Shown one piece after another: positions 51,278 to 54,395 of a stretch of 54,395 nucleotides of DNA. A program made the position numbers and the translations under genes. The stretch comes from JBEBSD01 sp040394475 (GTDB lineage: Bacteria > Bacteroidota > Bacteroidia > Cytophagales > Spirosomataceae), in contig JBEBSD010000041.1 in the NCBI GenBank assembly GCA_040394475.1, positions 1 through 54,395 on the forward strand, written 5' to 3'. Each line of letters starts with the position of its first letter. Within the stretch, counting starts at the first letter, position 1. The notes under the pieces were generated by a model that was given only the letters and a program-made list of their open reading frames with translations, ran no database searches and was not told where the DNA came from.

Positions 51278-51618
51278 AGCTAAAGATTTTTTCCGGCACT
51301 TTGTTTAAATTTTAACGAAGATACGTCCGGAATCGTATGCCGCCAAACCTAAAGCGTACGTGGTATTTTGTGAATAGTACGATCGGGAAATGCTGCCTCT
51401 CCGGGGTTTGTGTGATGGATAGGCTACCTCTCTTTTGACATTCCGACAAAAATCCCTTCCCGTTTGTAAGTTCTCTCCTTCCTTTGCAACTAACTTCGTA
51501 AACAACTAACGTATGCACAGGATTACAATAAACCGATGCCGCTTAGTATCGTGTCAACGATATTTTTATCTGGACATCGCAAAGTGGACTGTGGGGATAC
51601 AGTCCACGGTAAACAAAA
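51278..51618. other. Divergent intergenic region, lipoprotein and sigma-factor genes
   Basis: No gene seen in these 341 bp. It must contain the promoters of the minus-strand lipoprotein gene and of the sigma-factor gene. A perfect hairpin (51584-51607) lies just before the sigma-factor start codon. No clear TAnnTTTG with matching -33 was found in either direction. Confidence 0.5.
51584..51607 (+). promoter_or_regulatory. Leader hairpin before the sigma-factor gene
   Basis: GTGGACTGT (51584-51592) and ACAGTCCAC (51599-51607) form a perfect 9-bp stem with a GGGGAT loop, ending 11 nt before the ATG at 51619. In the mRNA it would sit on or next to the ribosome binding region, so it may control translation. 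A DNA operator is the alternative. Confidence 0.5.
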
Positions 51619-52098
51619 ATGGCCATGAATGAATCGCAGTTTTTAGACCTGCTCGATGCCCATCAGGGGATTATTCATAAGATATGCAGGCTTTACCGGG
51701 ATTCCAGAGAGGACCGGGAGGACCTGTTCCAGGAAATCGTGTTCCAGCTGTGGAAATCCCTTCCTGCTTTTCAGGAGAAAGCCACCTTCAGTACCTGGAT
51801 GTACCGGATAGCGCTCAGCACGGCCATCTCCGCTTTCCGGAAGCAGCGGCCGGATATCCGGTATACGGCGTCATTACCCGACGAACTGGCGGAATCACAC
51901 GAGCATGATGAACAACGAGAGCGTTTGTTTGAGGCGCTCCGGAAGTTGAGCGATGCGGATAAAGCGCTCATTACGCTCTACCTGGAAAACCTGTCTTACC
52001 AGGAAATCGCCAGGATTTCCGGTATCAGTGAAAACAACGTAGGCGTGAAACTGAACCGGATCAAACACAAAATTCAGCAACTTTTAAAAAACGGATAA
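51619..52098 (+). CDS. ECF-type RNA polymerase sigma factor
   Basis: A 159-residue sigma-70 family protein. Region 2 is DREDLFQEIVFQLWKSLPAFQ with the downstream FSTWMYRIALSTAISAFRK; region 4 is ALRKLSDADKALITLYLEN followed by LSYQEIARISGISENNVGVK, the -35 recognition HTH. Only these two conserved regions are present, as in ECF factors. No cognate anti-sigma of the FecR type is next to it; the following gene overlaps its stop by none and starts immediately (stop 52098, ATG 52099), suggesting translational coupling. It may serve stress or envelope control. Confidence 0.93.
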   Translation: MAMNESQFLDLLDAHQGIIHKICRLYRDSREDREDLFQEIVFQLWKSLPAFQEKATFSTWMYRIALSTAISAFRKQRPDIRYTASLPDELAESHEHDEQRERLFEALRKLSDADKALITLYLENLSYQEIARISGISENNVGVKLNRIKHKIQQLLKNG

Positions 52099-52638
52099 AT
52101 GGAAAATGATGCATTAAAGTCTGCCTGGCAGGACCTCCCTACCCCGCAGAAAAGCAACCCCGAATTAAAGTCGATCCTGCACGAAAGCGCCCATCCGGTA
52201 TTGAAGGGCATCCGCCGGCAGCTGCTGATCGAACTGGTAGGCTTCACCGCCTTTCTTTTGGTGTATTACGACTTCTTCGACGGCGACCGCAAACCGCTCT
52301 ACGCGAACATGCTGCTGGTGAGTGCCATGCTCCTGGTGATGGCGCATAATATCGCAGGGTATCTACTCACCAGGCGCGGAATCAAAGGCAATACGATCCG
52401 ACAATCACTGGAAGATCGCCTGGGCGATATGAAGACCTACGCCATCGTGTCTGTCGCACTCCGTGTGCTGGCAGCTGCCTGTCTGTGGTTTTTCTTTATG
52501 TCTGTCGTAACGTTCGATGCACACCGGTACTGGCTGCTGGCTGTCGTGGTGGTGTTGGTTCTGGTACAGATCACCGCTTTATCCAGGATATGGCTGGGAA
52601 GACTGAAGCGGATGAGAGAAGTGATCGCCGATTTTTGA
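52099..52638 (+). CDS. Membrane protein paired with the ECF sigma factor
   Basis: A 179-residue protein with four membrane segments: LIELVGFTAFLLVYYDFF, MLLVSAMLLVMAHNIAGYLL, VALRVLAAACLWFFFMSVV and YWLLAVVVVLVLVQI. The N-terminal 40 residues (MENDALKSAWQDLPTPQ) are cytoplasmic. This short soluble tail followed by membrane helices, plus the head-to-tail position after a sigma gene, fits a membrane-bound anti-sigma role, but no zinc-binding or FecR motif is present, so this is only context. A strong bidirectional terminator follows. Confidence 0.7.
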   Translation: MENDALKSAWQDLPTPQKSNPELKSILHESAHPVLKGIRRQLLIELVGFTAFLLVYYDFFDGDRKPLYANMLLVSAMLLVMAHNIAGYLLTRRGIKGNTIRQSLEDRLGDMKTYAIVSVALRVLAAACLWFFFMSVVTFDAHRYWLLAVVVVLVLVQITALSRIWLGRLKRMREVIADF

Positions 52639-52666
52639 TGGCAACCGAACATCGTTCACCTGATTA

Positions 52667-52708
52667 CCACCCCGGACTGCAGGCTATAAGACTGACAGTT
52701 CGGGGTGG
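52667..52708. terminator. Bidirectional hairpin between convergent operons
   Basis: CCACCCCGGACTG (52667-52679) and CAGTTCGGGGTGG (52696-52708) form a 13-bp stem (one G-U type mismatch) with a 16-nt loop. It lies between the sigma/membrane genes on plus and the OYE gene on minus, 28 nt and 23 nt from their ends, so it can end transcription from both sides. Confidence 0.7.
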
Positions 52709-52731
52709 CATCCTTTCAACAGCGCAAACGA

Positions 52732-53838
<1,107 letters not shown>

Positions 53839-53859
53839 AAGAGAGATAGATGATTTTAA

Positions 53860-54159
53860 TTAAATTTCTGATTGAACAAGCCGGCTCAGAACCTGAAAGG
53901 TTTCTTCGTTACGCTGATAATAAGTCCATTGTCCCACACGGGTTGATTTCACCAGTCCAGCCCGCTGCAGGATCGACAGGTATTCCGACACGGTGGATTG
54001 CGTCAGCCCGGCCTTTTGCCAAATCTGCCCGACACACACACCATGCTGAAAGCCCTCGGCCTCCTGTCCCGGAAAATTGGCTTCCGGTTCTTTGAGCCAG
54101 TTCAGGATGTCCAGCCTGGTTTTATTGGAGAGCGCTTTGAAAATTTCCAGATGATCCAT
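53860..54159 (-). CDS. ArsR family transcriptional regulator
   Basis: A 99-residue winged-helix repressor from ATG 54159 (the upstream TTG at 54165 is unlikely). The pattern HLEIFKALSNKTRLDILNWL, then GQIWQKAGLTQSTVSEYLSIL (recognition helix) and LVKSTRVGQWTYYQRNEE (wing) is that of the SmtB/ArsR group. The CVC-type arsenic site is absent; a single Cys (HGVCVGQ, about residue 42) remains, so a thiol-reactive or organic ligand is more likely than arsenite. It is the first gene of a two-gene unit with the OYE reductase, consistent with electrophile or quinone sensing. Confidence 0.9.
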   Translation of the reverse strand: MDHLEIFKALSNKTRLDILNWLKEPEANFPGQEAEGFQHGVCVGQIWQKAGLTQSTVSEYLSILQRAGLVKSTRVGQWTYYQRNEETFQVLSRLVQSEI

Positions 54160-54170
54160 TGGCAAAATTA

Positions 54171-54207
54171 TATTAACACATCGGCTTTTCCCGATATATC
54201 TATTAAC
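54171..54207 (-). promoter_or_regulatory. Candidate ArsR operator
   Basis: Just upstream of the regulator lies ATCGG-CTTTTC-CCGAT (54180-54195), flanked by direct TATTAAC copies (54171-54177 and 54201-54207). TAATTTTG (54170-54163) matches the -7 consensus but sits only a few bases from the ATG. Autoregulation through this site is inferred from position. Confidence 0.3.
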
Positions 54208-54283
54208 TAAATCATTCGCCCTTTCGTTCCTTTACTTCCTGCTATTTTTTGGAGGGTACTTTTTAAAACAATCCGTAATGTAG

Positions 54284-54395
54284 CACGGAGGTACGCAGAG
54301 GCTTTACACGGAGTTTCACAGAGTTTTTTGGGGAGAATGGGTGCCGAAGTACCTAACTGAGTTTATTAAACCATTTTCTCTGCGTTTTCTCCGTG
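54284..54395. repeat. Inverted repeat with CACGGAG/CGCAGAG arms, cut by the window edge
   Basis: CACGGAG-GTA-CGCAGAG (54284-54300) is mirrored by CTCTGCG-TTTT-CTCCGTG (54378-54395). An ACACGGAGTTTCACAGAG stretch lies inside the left half. The family differs from the CCACGAAT repeats and probably continues past the edge. No gene is seen from 54208 to the end. Confidence 0.65.

Overview
The window reads as chromosomal DNA of a Bacteroidota bacterium, most likely a Cytophagales relative of Dyadobacter (genus is inference). The support is SusC/SusD pairs, CarboxypepD_reg-type TonB-dependent receptors, two giant proteins with type IX secretion (T9SS) C-terminal sorting domains, many lipoproteins, AraC regulators, and several promoters with the Bacteroidota -7 motif TAnnTTTG. 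No rRNA, tRNA, CRISPR array or complete insertion sequence was seen.

Layout. 1-8.2 kb: a polysaccharide utilisation locus on the minus strand (SusC, SusD, start of a GH16 endoglycanase running off the left edge) with a divergent membrane regulator that has a sensor, a triple-tyrosine domain and a LuxR-type HTH but no kinase. 8.2-13.2 kb: an accessory island, visibly AT-rich from 9.2 to 12.7 kb, bounded by near-identical 20-bp repeats. It holds a small HTH protein, an orphan gene and a GHKL (sacsin/Hsp90-like) ATPase plus PD-(D/E)XK nuclease split by a -1 shift at an A8 slippery run. 13.3-21.9 kb: two tandem paralogous T9SS cargo proteins of about 1,420 residues, each with seven two-cysteine repeats. 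22-31.7 kb: small housekeeping and accessory genes: a TlpA-like thioredoxin, a higBA toxin-antitoxin pair, aldo/keto reductase plus AraC, NTF2-like, a membrane gene broken by a stop codon, VOC, PPOX, a Tat-exported isomerase-like protein, and SDR plus AraC. 31.8-35.1 kb: a PQQ-type sugar dehydrogenase and an FG-GAP lipoprotein with one CxxCH heme motif.

35.1-50.3 kb is a large heme-uptake region. A seven-gene minus-strand operon (TonB receptor, HmuY, HmuY-like, two repeat lipoproteins, HmuY, TonB receptor) is divergent from hmuT-hmuU and a single-ORF hmuV-hmuS fusion, followed by a PchR-like AraC gene. Surface HmuY proteins would capture heme, the receptors bring it across the outer membrane, HmuTUV takes it to the cytoplasm, and the fused HmuS part would bind or degrade it. 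50.3-54.4 kb: a lipoprotein, an ECF sigma factor with its membrane partner, and an ArsR-Old Yellow Enzyme operon.

Intergenic DNA is rich in repeats: heptanucleotide arrays of two sequence types, an inverted-repeat family built on CCACGAATTCACGAAT, 14-bp GC-rich tandem arrays, and TTCGA/CTCAGG elements. Two promoter regions (aldo/keto reductase and heme locus) share a GCATAC motif phased at exactly 21 bp, a geometry expected of AraC-family activators.
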